DNA of 64,000 nt, taken from assembly GCF_024448985.1 (NCBI RefSeq), contig NZ_JAMOII010000002.1, forward strand, positions 248,001-312,000, written 5' to 3'. Positions 1 to 8,614 of the stretch are shown here, one piece after another. Each line of letters opens with the position of its first letter. Position 1 is the stretch's first letter. The stretch is from Stutzerimonas stutzeri. GTDB taxonomy: Bacteria > Pseudomonadota > Gammaproteobacteria > Pseudomonadales > Pseudomonadaceae. The translations under genes and the position numbers were made by a program. Below the pieces are notes generated by a model. The model had not been told where the DNA came from and did no database searches. It was given only the letters and a program-made list of their open reading frames with translations.

Positions 1-134
1 CCGCTGGCGTCGATCAGGTTGAAGGGCGGGTAGGCGCCTTCGGTGCCGATGCGTAGCTTGTCGGCGGCAAAGGCGTTGGCGCCGAGCATCAGCGTGGCGG
101 CGGCAGTCAGCAGAATCTTCTTATAGCTTTTCAT
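1..134 (-). CDS. Amino-acid ABC transporter periplasmic binding protein, N-terminal part only
   Basis: Only the first 44 or so codons lie in the window; the gene continues past position 1. The visible product starts with a classical Sec signal peptide (MKSYKKILLTAAATLMLGANAFAA) cut after AFA-A, followed by DKLRIGTEGAYPPFNLID, the usual first strand of family-3 solute-binding proteins of the HisJ/ArgT type. It would capture an amino acid or opine in the periplasm and deliver it to an inner-membrane permease. It begins 14 bases after the stop of the ABC ATPase gene on the same strand, so the two form one operon. Substrate cannot be told from this fragment. Confidence 0.85.
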   Translation of the reverse strand, partial: MKSYKKILLTAAATLMLGANAFAADKLRIGTEGAYPPFNLIDAS

Positions 135-148
135 GCGGTGTTGCTCCA

Positions 149-922
149 TTAGCGATGACTGGACATGAACTGTTTACAGCGTGCCGAGTTGGGGTTGTCG
201 AACACCTGCTCCGGCGTTCCTTGCTCTTCGACCAGGCCCTGATGGAGAAAAACAACCTCACTGGATACCTGTTTGGCGAAGTTCATTTCATGGGTGACCA
301 GCAGCATGGTGCGGCCCTCGTCGGCCAGCGACCGGATCACTGCAAGCACTTCTTGTACCATTTCCGGATCGAGAGCTGAGGTCGGCTCGTCGAACAGGAT
401 CACCTTGGGTTGCATCGCCAGGGTGCGCGCAATCGCGGCCCGTTGCTGCTGACCGCCCGATAGCTGGTTCGGATAGACGTGGCGTTTGTCGGCGATGCCG
501 ACCTTGGCCAGCAGCGCTTCGGCGGCTTCAGTGGCTTCGGCTTTGCTCTGGCCGAGCACTCGGCGCGGTGCCTCGATGATGTTGTCGAGCACACTCATGT
601 GCGGCCAGAGATTGAAGTTCTGGAACACGAAGCCAAGCTTGCTGCGCATCTGGTTGATTTGCTTGGCGTCAGCCGCGACCAGGTCGCCGTCTTTGGCGCG
701 CTTGAGGCGTAGCTGCTCCCCGGCGACGAGAATTTCGCCTTCGTTTGGGTTTTCCAGCAGATTGATGCAGCGCAGAAACGTCGACTTTCCGGAGCCGGAT
801 GAGCCGAGGATAGAGATCACATCGCCGTCGCGCGCAGTCAATGAGATGCCCTTGAGTACTTCCAGATCGCCGTAACGCTTGTGCAGGTTGCGAATTTCCA
901 GGGCGGGTATGGCCTCAGCCAT
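149..922 (-). CDS. Polar amino-acid ABC transporter ATP-binding protein (HisP/GlnQ family)
   Basis: Cytoplasmic ATPase subunit of an amino-acid importer, 257 residues. Walker [10 protein letters not shown] is at about residues 40-48, the Q-loop Gln at 101, the signature LSGGQ at 154-158, Walker B VILFDEP at 174-180, D-loop SALD at 182-185 and the switch His at 211. The open frame extends upstream to 1078, but the extra 52 residues are Arg-rich and unlike the family. I chose the ATG at 922, which is preceded by a GAGGAAG ribosome site. The insertion [18 protein letters not shown] after the first beta sheet is typical of HisP/ArgP-type subunits. A binding-protein gene follows directly downstream; the permeases must lie outside the window. 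Confidence 0.95.
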   Translation of the reverse strand: MAEAIPALEIRNLHKRYGDLEVLKGISLTARDGDVISILGSSGSGKSTFLRCINLLENPNEGEILVAGEQLRLKRAKDGDLVAADAKQINQMRSKLGFVFQNFNLWPHMSVLDNIIEAPRRVLGQSKAEATEAAEALLAKVGIADKRHVYPNQLSGGQQQRAAIARTLAMQPKVILFDEPTSALDPEMVQEVLAVIRSLADEGRTMLLVTHEMNFAKQVSSEVVFLHQGLVEEQGTPEQVFDNPNSARCKQFMSSHR

Positions 923-1057
923 TGAGCTTCCTCTCTCGGACCAGCGCTTTGCCTGGTCTTTTCTGTGTAAATTGCGCTCCGGCCGACTGCTCGCCCTCCT
1001 GGCGAGGCGCAAACCTAGCATGGGCAGGGTCATGCGCCAAGCGTGGCGCCGCCACCG

Positions 1058-1083
1058 GAACGGTGACCGTTTGGTCACCGTTC
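1058..1083. promoter_or_regulatory. Perfect 11-bp inverted repeat, candidate operator
   Basis: The arms GAACGGTGACC and GGTCACCGTTC are perfectly complementary and separated by GTTT. The site lies about 135 bases upstream of the ABC ATPase start and about 75 bases beyond the BetT stop, both on the minus strand. No T-run follows it, so a repressor or activator site for the amino-acid ABC operon seems more likely than a terminator. The regulator is unknown. Confidence 0.5.
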
Positions 1084-1155
1084 GATGGACGGACTCTTGG
1101 TGGCGCGGCGAATCGTCCTGTATCTATATAGATGAACTTCCCCTGTTTTGCCGCC

Positions 1156-3210
1156 TCATGGCGTGGGTTTCGGTGCCTCGGGTTCGTTGCTGAGCATCTC
1201 GTCGTGTTCGCCCATCTTCCAGGGCAGGCTGCCGGGCGAGATATGCAGGAAATTCAGGTACTTCTCGAACTGGTCGAGTATGTCGCTGATGATGTCCTGC
1301 TGGTCGTAGCCGTAGACGTCGTAGGACTGACCGCCGCGACGCAGGAAGACCTCGGCGCGGTAGTACTGCTCGTCGGTGTCCGGATCCTCGGTGAGCACGA
1401 AGGACGGCATGGCATAGCCCACCAGGCGAATCTCATAGATGAAATCGACCTGATCCTCCTTGATCACTTCCAGATAGACCCGCGAATTGTGCTCGTCGGT
1501 ATGCACTTCGGCCGGCCAGTCCTGTTCGGCCAGAGCGCGTTGCACCCGGCGCATGCCCTTGAGCACGCTGGTGGCGATGAAGTTTTCCGCCTCTTCGCGG
1601 CTGGGGAAGTTGACCAGCCCGGCCAGACGCTTTTTCCACAGGCCCGGCCCGGCATTGCTGGCCAGTCGGCTGCCGTGCATGTGGGTCTGCAGGCTGACTT
1701 CGTGATGGCCCTCGATCACCAGTGCCCGCCACATGCCCAGCGCCGCGATGATCATGATGATGGCGAACGGCAGCGCGCTGGTGATCGCCATGGTCTGCAA
1801 AGCGCTCAGGCCTCCGGCCACCAGCAGGGCGATGGCGACGAAGCCCGCCGTGGTCGCCCAGAACACCCGCTGCCAGACGGGCGTCTGCGCCACGCCGCCA
1901 GCGGCCAGCGAGTCGATCACCAGCGCACCGGAGTCGGCCGAGGTGACGAAGAAGGTGGCGATCAGCACCACAGCGATGAACGAGGTGATGGCGCTTAGCG
2001 GCAGGCGTTCGAAGAGCTGGAACAAGGCGATGGAGTGGTCGCTCTGCACCTGGCCGATCAGCTCGGTGTAGCCTTCGACCATGATCAGGTGCAAAGCGGT
2101 GTCGCCGAAGATCGAGAACCAGAGAAAGGTAAAGATCGTCGGTACGAACATCACGCCGAAGACGAATTGGCGAATGGTCCGGCCGCGGCTGATCTTGGCG
2201 ATGAACAGGCCCACGAACGGCGACCAGGCAATGGTCCAGCCGAAGATGAACAGCGTCCAGTTGCCGATCCAGTCGCTACGGCTGTAGGCCTGTAGGTTGA
2301 AGGTGCGCTCGATGATGTTGTTCAGGTAGCTGCCGGTGTTCTGCAGGAAGGTTTCCAGAATGAAGATGGTCGGCCCCACGGCGAACACGAACACCATCAG
2401 CGTGATCGCCAGGATCATGTTCAGCAGCGAGAGATTCTTGATGCCCTTGTCCATCCCGGCCACCACCGAGCAGGTGGCGAGCGCCGTGATCAACACGATG
2501 GCAATGACCTGCACCGTGGTACTGACAGGGATTTGCGGCCACAGGTAGTTCAGACCGGCATTGATCTGGGTGACCGACAGACCGAGGGTGGTGGCGATGC
2601 CGAACAACGTGCCGAGAATCGCGAATACATCCACAACGTGCCCGATGGGGCCATGAATGCGTTCGCCGATGATCGGATACAGCGCCGAACGCATCGACAG
2701 CGGCAGGCCGTGGCGAAACGAGAAATAGGCTAGCACCAGGCCGGTCAGGCCGTAGATCGCCCAGATGTGAAAACCCCAGTGGAAAAAGGCGATCTGCATC
2801 GCTTGCTTGGCCGCATCGACGGTTTCCGGTGCGCCGGCCGGTGGCGTGGAAAAATGCAGCACCGGCTCGGCGACGCCGAAGAACAGCAGGGCGATACCGT
2901 AGCCGGCGGAGAACAGCATGGCGAACCAGGCCGGGAAGCTGTACTGCGGTTCGGCATGATCCGGCCCGAGCTTGATGTTGCCCCACTTGGTCAGCGCGAT
3001 GCCGACGACGAAGACCAAAAAAAAGGCCACCGCCAGCATGTAGAACCAGCCGAACGAGCGGGTGATGAAGGCCAGCGTCGAGCTGAATACCTCACTCGCC
3101 AGTTCGGGGTTGCTGATCGTGCCGATCACCAGCAGCAGCGTTACGACAACGGCTGGGATGAACACCGGGAAAAGGATGACGGCTTTGGGAAGTTTCTTCT
3201 CTGCTTCCAT
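1156..3210 (-). CDS. betT: BCCT-family choline/betaine transporter (BetT type)
   Basis: Inner-membrane carrier of the betaine-choline-carnitine family, 684 residues with 12 predicted membrane helices over roughly residues 10-510. The family signatures are visible: GIALLFFGVAEPVLHF in the third helix region and WTLFIFGWTIAWSPFVGLF around helix 8. The hydrophilic C-terminal tail of about 160 residues (containing VYLEVIKEDQVDFIYEIRLV) is the osmosensing extension of BetT-like members, longer than in simple betaine carriers. The ATG at 3210 follows an AAGGA ribosome site; a longer frame to 3315 is possible but lacks one. Choline is the likely substrate by family; no bet oxidation genes are in the window. 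Confidence 0.9.
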   Translation of the reverse strand: MEAEKKLPKAVILFPVFIPAVVVTLLLVIGTISNPELASEVFSSTLAFITRSFGWFYMLAVAFFLVFVVGIALTKWGNIKLGPDHAEPQYSFPAWFAMLFSAGYGIALLFFGVAEPVLHFSTPPAGAPETVDAAKQAMQIAFFHWGFHIWAIYGLTGLVLAYFSFRHGLPLSMRSALYPIIGERIHGPIGHVVDVFAILGTLFGIATTLGLSVTQINAGLNYLWPQIPVSTTVQVIAIVLITALATCSVVAGMDKGIKNLSLLNMILAITLMVFVFAVGPTIFILETFLQNTGSYLNNIIERTFNLQAYSRSDWIGNWTLFIFGWTIAWSPFVGLFIAKISRGRTIRQFVFGVMFVPTIFTFLWFSIFGDTALHLIMVEGYTELIGQVQSDHSIALFQLFERLPLSAITSFIAVVLIATFFVTSADSGALVIDSLAAGGVAQTPVWQRVFWATTAGFVAIALLVAGGLSALQTMAITSALPFAIIMIIAALGMWRALVIEGHHEVSLQTHMHGSRLASNAGPGLWKKRLAGLVNFPSREEAENFIATSVLKGMRRVQRALAEQDWPAEVHTDEHNSRVYLEVIKEDQVDFIYEIRLVGYAMPSFVLTEDPDTDEQYYRAEVFLRRGGQSYDVYGYDQQDIISDILDQFEKYLNFLHISPGSLPWKMGEHDEMLSNEPEAPKPTP

Positions 3211-3424
3211 ATGTCCTTCTGTTCTTGGCTGATCGAGGGGAACGAAAACGCGCCGTGGCTCCGAAATGAAACTGTTGACTGAAGGGTAGACGGTGTTCGG
3301 CGGAGGATTGCTCACACAAAAAACGAGATCGAGCCGAGTTTGTCCGGACGTGTGAGGTCCAGTGACTACTCAGGCATCGTAAGGAGGCGGTTGCCGTCCG
3401 GGTTGTTTGAGCGCGTCGGACGGC

Positions 3425-4207
3425 TCAGTACGCCGGTTCCAGTTGATGGTGGCGCAGGATTTCCGACACGGTGCCGTCGGCAATGAGCTCATCCAAGGCT
3501 CGCTCGAAGCTCTGAAACTGCGCCTCGCTGATCCGCTTGCGCGACAGGCCGATCCCATATGAGACCGACGTCAGCTCGCCGGCTTCACGGAGCTCATCGA
3601 GCTGCTCCTCTTCTATCAGATACCAGGCTACATCCTGATTGAGAACAGCCAGGCCGCCTTCACCGAAGCGGCCGGACTTCAGCATGCGCAACAGCCGACG
3701 GTTACTGGCAGTCAGATGCACCTGCGCTCCGGCAACCGGTTCGAGGTATTGGGAGAGGACGTAAGACGTGCCGGATGGGCCGTAGACGCCGATCAGCCGA
3801 CCGGCCAGATCACCCGGCTGGCTATACACGAAGCCACTGTCCTTGCGAGCGAATACGGCATAGCGCGAAGTGACCAGCATGCGGGTGATATGAAACGCGC
3901 GCTCGCGTTGCGGCGAACGAACCACGGTGAAAATACCTTCGACTTCCCCGTCTTCGGCCAAGTGCAGGGCGCGCTGCCATGGATGGACCACGATCGGGCA
4001 ATTCAGGTCCAGGCGCGCGCAGACCGCCTGTACGATTTCCACCAGCGGGCCGCCCGCCTTTTTTACCCCTTCATGGCTCTGGGGCGGCGTTCCCGCAGCG
4101 CGGCTGAACGGCGGGAAATCCTCGGTGACGAACCGCCACTCTTCGGCACTCGTCTGGGTGGCGAGTGTGCACAACCCTATCAGTAGAATCGAAGGAAACA
4201 TCCGCAC
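3425..4207 (-). CDS. Orphan family-3 periplasmic solute-binding protein
   Basis: A 260-residue protein with a signal peptide (ending TQTSA-EE) and the family-3 binding fold (WRFVTEDFPPFS at the N-terminus, then HPWQRALHLAEDGEVEGIFTVVRSPQRERAFH). The start appears to be GTG at 4207, eight bases after a GGAG, rather than the ATG two codons later. No permease or ATPase is adjacent, so it may be a lone amino-acid-like receptor rather than part of an importer. It belongs to the same broad family as the tandem pair at 14836-16630 but is clearly more divergent. Ligand unknown. Confidence 0.8.
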   Translation of the reverse strand: MRMFPSILLIGLCTLATQTSAEEWRFVTEDFPPFSRAAGTPPQSHEGVKKAGGPLVEIVQAVCARLDLNCPIVVHPWQRALHLAEDGEVEGIFTVVRSPQRERAFHITRMLVTSRYAVFARKDSGFVYSQPGDLAGRLIGVYGPSGTSYVLSQYLEPVAGAQVHLTASNRRLLRMLKSGRFGEGGLAVLNQDVAWYLIEEEQLDELREAGELTSVSYGIGLSRKRISEAQFQSFERALDELIADGTVSEILRHHQLEPAY

Positions 4208-4414
4208 TGCTTATGCTCCTGCCTGGTCGGCCATCCATAGCGTTTCAACCGCGTAGTCGAGAGTATCCGCAGTTCCAAGGGTTCGCCAGTTCACCCGGCT
4301 CATGACGCAACGTCGGCCGCAGGGCTCGTTGCCGGTTTGGTCTTTTAGCGGTGCGTGTGAAAGGCGGGCCCGGCTGCGCCGATAATCCTGGATCGAGTCA
4401 CGCTGCTTGCTCAT

Positions 4415-4434
4415 ATATGTGGTAATCCATATAT
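4415..4434. promoter_or_regulatory. Imperfect dyad upstream of arsR, candidate ArsR operator
   Basis: ATATGTGG-TAAT-CCATATAT forms a near-perfect dyad (one mismatch) about 30 bases before the arsR start, in an AT-rich patch within GC-rich DNA. ArsR repressors autoregulate through such AT-rich dyads overlapping the promoter. The assignment rests on position and symmetry only. Confidence 0.5.
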
Positions 4435-4464
4435 TCGCGCATCCGTATGTTTAGGTGCTTTGCC

Positions 4465-4809
4465 GTGACGCCCCCTGCATTGTTCAAATGTTTGTCTGAT
4501 GAAACCCGCGTGCGAGCCGCTTTGCTTGTTATCCAGGAGGGTGAGCTTTGTGTTTGCGAGCTGGTCTGCGCGCTGGATGACAGCCAGCCCAAGGTGTCCC
4601 GCCATCTTGCGCAGCTTCGAGCTTACGGCCTGCTGGTGGATCGGCGTCAGGGGCAGTGGGTCTACTACAGCCTCAATCCGGACCTGCCGTCCTGGGTCCG
4701 GGACGTTCTTCAGGCGACGCTGCAAGCCAATGCGGAGTGGTTGAAGCAGGATCGAGCCCGGCTCGAGCAAATGGGCGACCGCCCAGTCCGCGTCGCCTCT
4801 TGCTGCTGA
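4465..4809 (+). CDS. arsR: ArsR-family arsenic-responsive repressor
   Basis: Winged-helix metalloregulator of 114 residues that represses the ars operon until arsenite binds. The metal site lies in the recognition-region helix as GELCVCELVCAL (Cys29, Cys31, and a further Cys35), followed by the DNA-reading helix SQPKVSRHLAQLRAYGLL and the wing DRRQGQWVYYSL. I prefer GTG at 4465 (MTPPALFKCLSDETR, the usual ArsR N-terminus) over the ATG at 4447, which adds six unconserved residues and has no ribosome site. It leads a three-gene operon with arsB 18 bases downstream. Confidence 0.92.
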   Translation: MTPPALFKCLSDETRVRAALLVIQEGELCVCELVCALDDSQPKVSRHLAQLRAYGLLVDRRQGQWVYYSLNPDLPSWVRDVLQATLQANAEWLKQDRARLEQMGDRPVRVASCC

Positions 4810-4827
4810 GCCAGGAGCGCCAGTCGT

Positions 4828-6111
4828 ATGCTTATCGCAGTCGCCATCTTCATCGCCACCATCGTCCTGGTCATCTGGCAGCCCCGGGGGCTCGGGGTCG
4901 GCTGGAGCGCCTCCCTGGGTGCGGTCGTCGCGCTGTTGGCAGGAGTCGTCACGCTCGCTGACATCCCCACCGTATGGGGCATCGTCTGGAACGCGACGGC
5001 GACCTTCATCGCAATCATCATCATCTGCCTGCTCCTCGACGAGGCCGGGCTGTTCGAGTGGACTGCCCTGCATGTCGCGCGCTGGGCCAGGGGGAGGGGG
5101 AGCCGCCTGTTCGCCTTCACGATCCTCCTGGGTGCCGCCGTCTCGGCCGTATTCGCAAACGATGGTGCGGCGCTCATCCTGACGCCCATCGTGGTGTCGA
5201 TGCTGGTCGCCTTGCGCTTCTCGGCAGCGTCCACGCTGGCCTTCGTCATGGCGGCCGGCTTCATCGCCGATACCGCCAGCCTGCCATTGGTCGTTTCGAA
5301 TCTGGTGAACATCGTCACGGCTGATTATTTCGATGTGGGCTTCAGCGAGTACGCCGCCGTCATGGTCCCGGTCAACGCGGTCAGCGTGGCGGCGACGCTG
5401 GCCGTTCTCTGGTTGTTCTTTCGGCGTGACGTTCCGTCGACTTATGACTTGGCTTTGCTCAAGGCCCCGGCTATGGCGATTCGCGACCGAGCTGCTTTCC
5501 GAGTCGGTTGGGTCGTCCTCGTCGCGCTCCTGGCTGGTCTGTTTGCGCTCGAGCCTTTGGGCATTCCCATAAGCGCCGTTGCGGCCGCTTGTGCGGTTGT
5601 GCTGTTTGCCGTCGCCGCCCGTGGGCACGTCATTTCGACCCGAAGGGTGCTGCGCGAGGCGCCCTGGCAGGTGGTTGTCTTCTCGCTGGGTATGTACCTA
5701 GTCGTCTATGGCCTTAAGAACCAAGGGCTCACCGATTACCTGACGACCGCCCTGAATCATCTGGCCGGCTACGGCGTTTGGGGCGCTGCGCTGGGAACGG
5801 GGTTTTTGACAGCGGGCCTGTCTTCGGTCATGAACAACATGCCCACCGTGCTGGTCGGCGCCCTGTCGATTCATGCGACGGATACGAGCGGCTTAGTGCG
5901 TGACGCGATGATTTACGCCAACGTCATCGGCTGCGACCTGGGGCCGAAAATCACCCCCATCGGTAGCTTGGCCACGCTTCTCTGGCTCCACGTCCTGAGC
6001 CGTAAAGGCATCCGCGTGACCTGGGGGTATTACTTCAAGGTTGGTGTCGTTCTGACGCTGCCGGTCCTGTTCGTCACCCTGTCCGCCTTGGCCATCAGGC
6101 TGAGTATCTGA
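4828..6111 (+). CDS. arsB: ArsB arsenite efflux carrier
   Basis: Inner-membrane arsenite/antimonite extruder of 427 residues, the normal length for ArsB, with about 12 hydrophobic helices. Family landmarks are [35 protein letters not shown] and [17 protein letters not shown], the last two being the paired conserved loops of the ArsB/NhaD fold. Start ATG at 4828 follows an AGGAG. It sits between arsR and the arsC/arsH chimera; together they detoxify arsenic by pumping out arsenite, though arsenate reduction here may be lost. Confidence 0.95.
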   Translation: MLIAVAIFIATIVLVIWQPRGLGVGWSASLGAVVALLAGVVTLADIPTVWGIVWNATATFIAIIIICLLLDEAGLFEWTALHVARWARGRGSRLFAFTILLGAAVSAVFANDGAALILTPIVVSMLVALRFSAASTLAFVMAAGFIADTASLPLVVSNLVNIVTADYFDVGFSEYAAVMVPVNAVSVAATLAVLWLFFRRDVPSTYDLALLKAPAMAIRDRAAFRVGWVVLVALLAGLFALEPLGIPISAVAAACAVVLFAVAARGHVISTRRVLREAPWQVVVFSLGMYLVVYGLKNQGLTDYLTTALNHLAGYGVWGAALGTGFLTAGLSSVMNNMPTVLVGALSIHATDTSGLVRDAMIYANVIGCDLGPKITPIGSLATLLWLHVLSRKGIRVTWGYYFKVGVVLTLPVLFVTLSALAIRLSI

Positions 6112-6138
6112 AACCGCCGTCAGCGCGGAGGAGAAGCC

Positions 6139-6807
6139 GTGAAAGTTCTGTTTATGTGTACGGCCAATAGCTGCCGAAGCATTTTGTCCGAAGCCATGTT
6201 CAACCATCTCGCCCCGAGCGGGTTCGAGGCCGTGAGCGCCGGGAGTGTCCCCCGGGGCCAGGTTCTGCCTCGCACGCTGATAACGCTCCGCGAGGCCGGG
6301 CTTTCGACCGAGGGGCTGGCTAGCAAGGGCAACGAAGCCCATCCGAAGGTTCAGGAGCTGCTGCAGCTCATGCAATGGTCGGAAGGGCAGGTCTGGTGCT
6401 CGCCGGAGCGACATGGCTCGATGTCGGCGGTCTTCAAGGCGCAAATTGATTGGGTTCCGCTGGCGATGGGCGCGGTCCGTCCGACCCAGGGCAAAACCTT
6501 GGCGGTCATGCAGGTCTGCGGCGGCTCGCAATCTTTCAACGTGGTCAACCAGCTCCGCGTTCTGGGGCGGTGGATGCGGATGTTTGCTATCCCCAACCAG
6601 TCGTCCGTGCCCAAGGCTTATCTGGAGTTCGACGAACAGGACCGGATGAAGGCCTCGCCTTATTACGATCGGGTTGTGGATGTAATGGAGGAGCTGATGA
6701 AGTTCACCATCCTCCTGCGGGACCGGCCGGACCTCGTGGACCGCTATTCAGAGCGAAAGGAGTCGGCCGAACAGCTCTCGAAGCGGGTCAATCAACGATC
6801 CATATGA
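6139..6807 (+). pseudogene. arsC::arsH chimera (N-terminal arsenate reductase fused to C-terminal ArsH)
   Basis: This 222-residue frame is two genes joined in frame. Residues 1 to about 66 are the start of a low-molecular-weight-phosphatase-type arsenate reductase, with the CTANSCR phosphate loop (Cys7 to Arg13). From about residue 67 (HPKVQEL) to the end it matches what I know of the ArsH flavoprotein: [30 protein letters not shown] and the terminal [22 protein letters not shown]. The C-terminal half of ArsC and the N-terminal FMN-phosphate-binding half of ArsH are missing. A deletion between neighbouring arsC and arsH is the simplest origin, with the junction near nucleotides 6330-6342. Neither activity is likely to be intact. 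The frame stays open, so a product may be made. Confidence 0.8.
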
Positions 6808-6970
6808 CTATGGGTCCGGCAGCGACGAGCTCGTCCACCGCAGGTCGGAGCGTCATGCGTCCTTGGGGGAGGTGGCGATGAGTAGCTGTCGCTTCGTTTG
6901 CCTTGGGTTGGGCCATAAACGCCATCGTGTACCCGTCACGTGTATCCAGTCGGGGGAGGCACACGGGCCC

Positions 6971-7012
6971 CAAAACGACGAAACCCCTGAGACCTCACGG
7001 AATCAGGGGTTT
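6971..7012 (-). terminator. Terminator of the tRNA-Phe gene
   Basis: On the minus strand, AAACCCCTGA pairs perfectly with TCAGGGGTTT (12-base loop) and is followed by CGTCGTTTTGGGG. It begins eight bases after the tRNA CCA end and fits a Rho-independent terminator for the tRNA transcript. Confidence 0.75.
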
Positions 7013-7020
7013 ACAAGTCA

Positions 7021-7096
7021 TGGTGCCCAGGGACGGAATCGAACCGCCGACACGGGGATTTTCAATCCCCTGCTCTACCGACTGAGCTACCTGGGC
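7021..7096 (-). tRNA. tRNA-Phe (anticodon GAA)
   Basis: A 76-base cloverleaf with encoded CCA. It has acceptor GCCCAGG/CCTGGGC, a D-arm AGCTCAGTCGGTAGAGC, an anticodon stem GGGGA/TCCCC around TTGAAAA (anticodon GAA), and a T-arm with GGTTCGATTCC. It lies downstream of yggX and upstream of the ars genes on the opposite strand. tRNA genes are common integration sites, but I see no duplicated tRNA 3' end nearby. Confidence 0.98.
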
Positions 7097-7208
7097 AACG
7101 GGGCGCTATTAGACGGATTTGGCTTTTGCCTGTCAAGCGCGGCCGAGAAAATATTTAGTCAGAACGGGCGTTTAGCGTTTTGATGAAGCTTGAAAAGCGT
7201 TTTCCGAT

Positions 7209-7243
7209 CGTCCTGCTGGATGCCGGCAGCAGCCAACAGGACG
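7209..7243 (-). terminator. Stem-loop after yggX
   Basis: CGTCCTGCTGG and CCAACAGGACG form an 11-bp stem with one wobble pair, 20 bases beyond the yggX stop on the minus strand. No long T-run follows, so termination at this hairpin is only plausible. Confidence 0.4.
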
Positions 7244-7262
7244 CGTTCCCGCTAGGGGTGAA

Positions 7263-7535
7263 TCACTGACTCGGCGGTACGTAACCTTCGGCCTGGGCGT
7301 AATCCTCGCCGGAAAAGAACTTGTCCATTTCGGCCTGCAGGAATTTGCGATCTTCGGCATTCATCATGTTCAGCCGACGCTCGTTGATCAGCATGGTCTG
7401 GTGCTTCTGCCAGTCGTCCCAGGCCTTCTTCGACACGTTGTTGTAAATGTCCTCGCCCTTGGCGCCCGGATACGGCGGGCGGTCGAGGCCGGGAAGCTCT
7501 TCTTTGTACTTGCGGCAGTTCACGGTGCGAGTCAT
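7263..7535 (-). CDS. yggX: YggX, Fe(II)-trafficking/oxidative damage protection protein
   Basis: Small cytoplasmic protein of 90 residues, full length for the family, starting [24 protein letters not shown] with the conserved Cys7. YggX proteins protect iron-sulfur clusters from oxidation and are thought to handle ferrous iron. The start codon overlaps the mutY stop (ATGA), so it is translated from the asmA-mutY-yggX message. This fits its role, since MutY carries a 4Fe-4S cluster. Confidence 0.97.
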   Translation of the reverse strand: MTRTVNCRKYKEELPGLDRPPYPGAKGEDIYNNVSKKAWDDWQKHQTMLINERRLNMMNAEDRKFLQAEMDKFFSGEDYAQAEGYVPPSQ

Positions 7536-8614
7536 GACATCTCTCCTGCGTTTAATTCGGCGGCGGCGCGCTTGAGCAGCGTCTTCACCGGGGCGGCGAG
7601 CCCCAGTCGCGGCGGGGTGGCGAGGTTATACCAGAGCCAGTCCGCCTCGGCCACGGCGTCGGCCTCGGACTTGACTCTGATCAGCCAGGGCTCGATGGCG
7701 AGCTGAAAATGGCTGAAGGTGTGGGTCAGACCGGGCAGTTCCAGGCGCTGTTGCAGCTGCAGGGCGTGGCGTTCGGCGAGCGGGTTGAGCGCGGTCAGGT
7801 CGTCCAATTCCGGCAGACTCCAAAGTCCACCCCAGAGGCCGGTCGAGGGGCGGCGATAAAGCAGAATGGCGCCCTCATGATTGGCGAGTAACGGCATCAA
7901 TGTGCGCTTTTGTGGCAGCGCCTTGCGCGGCTTGGACACCGGAAAATCTGTTTCACGGCCAAGCAGATGGGCGCGGCAGCCAGACTTCAGCGGGCAAAGC
8001 AGGCAACTGGGTTTGCTGCGTGTGCAGAGCGTCGCGCCCAGGTCCATCATCGCCTGGGTGTAGTGGTTGACGCGCGTGTGCGGCGTCAGGCGCTCGGCCA
8101 CGTCCCAGAGCTTTCTGGCGACTTTCGGCTCGCCCGGATAGCCATCCTGGGCGACGTAGCGGGCCAGCACGCGCTTGACGTTGCCGTCGAGTATCGGCGC
8201 GCGCAATTCCATGCTCAGGCTGGCAATGGCGCCGGCGGTCGATCGACCGATACCGGGAAGTTCGGCGAGCTGATCGACCGACTTTGGAAACTCGCCGCCA
8301 TGCTCGGCGACGATCAGCTTGGCGGTCTTGTGCAGGTTGCGTGCGCGGCTGTAGTAACCGAGCCCGGTCCACAGGTGCAGCACTTCATCTTCGTCTGCGC
8401 TGGCCAGGGCCTGCACCGTCGGCAATGCAGCCATGAAGCGATCGAAATAGCCGAGCACGGTGCTGACCTGGGTCTGTTGCAGCATGATCTCCGATACCCA
8501 GACCCGGTAGGGCGTGATGCCTTGTTGCCAGGGCAGATCCTTGCGGCCGTGGCGGTCGTACCAGTCGAGCACGGCCGCGCCGAAGTGTTCGTCACTCAAC
8601 ACGTGCGGGTTCAT
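7532..8614 (-). CDS. mutY: MutY, A/G-specific adenine DNA glycosylase
   Basis: Removes adenine mispaired with 8-oxoguanine, 360 residues. The catalytic Glu42 lies in [10 protein letters not shown], the helix-hairpin-helix [12 protein letters not shown] at 119-130 and the catalytic Asp143 in [10 protein letters not shown]. The 4Fe-4S ligands are Cys197, 204, 207 and 213 (C-X6-C-X2-C-X5-C). A NUDIX-like domain from about residue 235 recognises the oxidised guanine. Both ends overlap neighbours by ATGA (asmA upstream, yggX downstream), showing tight translational coupling. Confidence 0.98.
   Translation of the reverse strand: MNPHVLSDEHFGAAVLDWYDRHGRKDLPWQQGITPYRVWVSEIMLQQTQVSTVLGYFDRFMAALPTVQALASADEDEVLHLWTGLGYYSRARNLHKTAKLIVAEHGGEFPKSVDQLAELPGIGRSTAGAIASLSMELRAPILDGNVKRVLARYVAQDGYPGEPKVARKLWDVAERLTPHTRVNHYTQAMMDLGATLCTRSKPSCLLCPLKSGCRAHLLGRETDFPVSKPRKALPQKRTLMPLLANHEGAILLYRRPSTGLWGGLWSLPELDDLTALNPLAERHALQLQQRLELPGLTHTFSHFQLAIEPWLIRVKSEADAVAEADWLWYNLATPPRLGLAAPVKTLLKRAAAELNAGEMS

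Noticed and set aside
4211-4414. 67-codon frame upstream of arsR on the minus strand
   Set aside because: No ribosome site or recognisable family, and it overlaps the ars promoter region.
4411-5628. 405-codon open frame antisense to arsR-arsB
   Set aside because: It is a GC-rich shadow of arsB, with low-complexity Arg/Asp/Gly composition and no recognisable domain.
4415-7096. Genomic island inserted at tRNA-Phe carrying the ars genes
   Set aside because: I found no integrase and no second copy of the tRNA 3' end in the window, and base composition is not clearly different.
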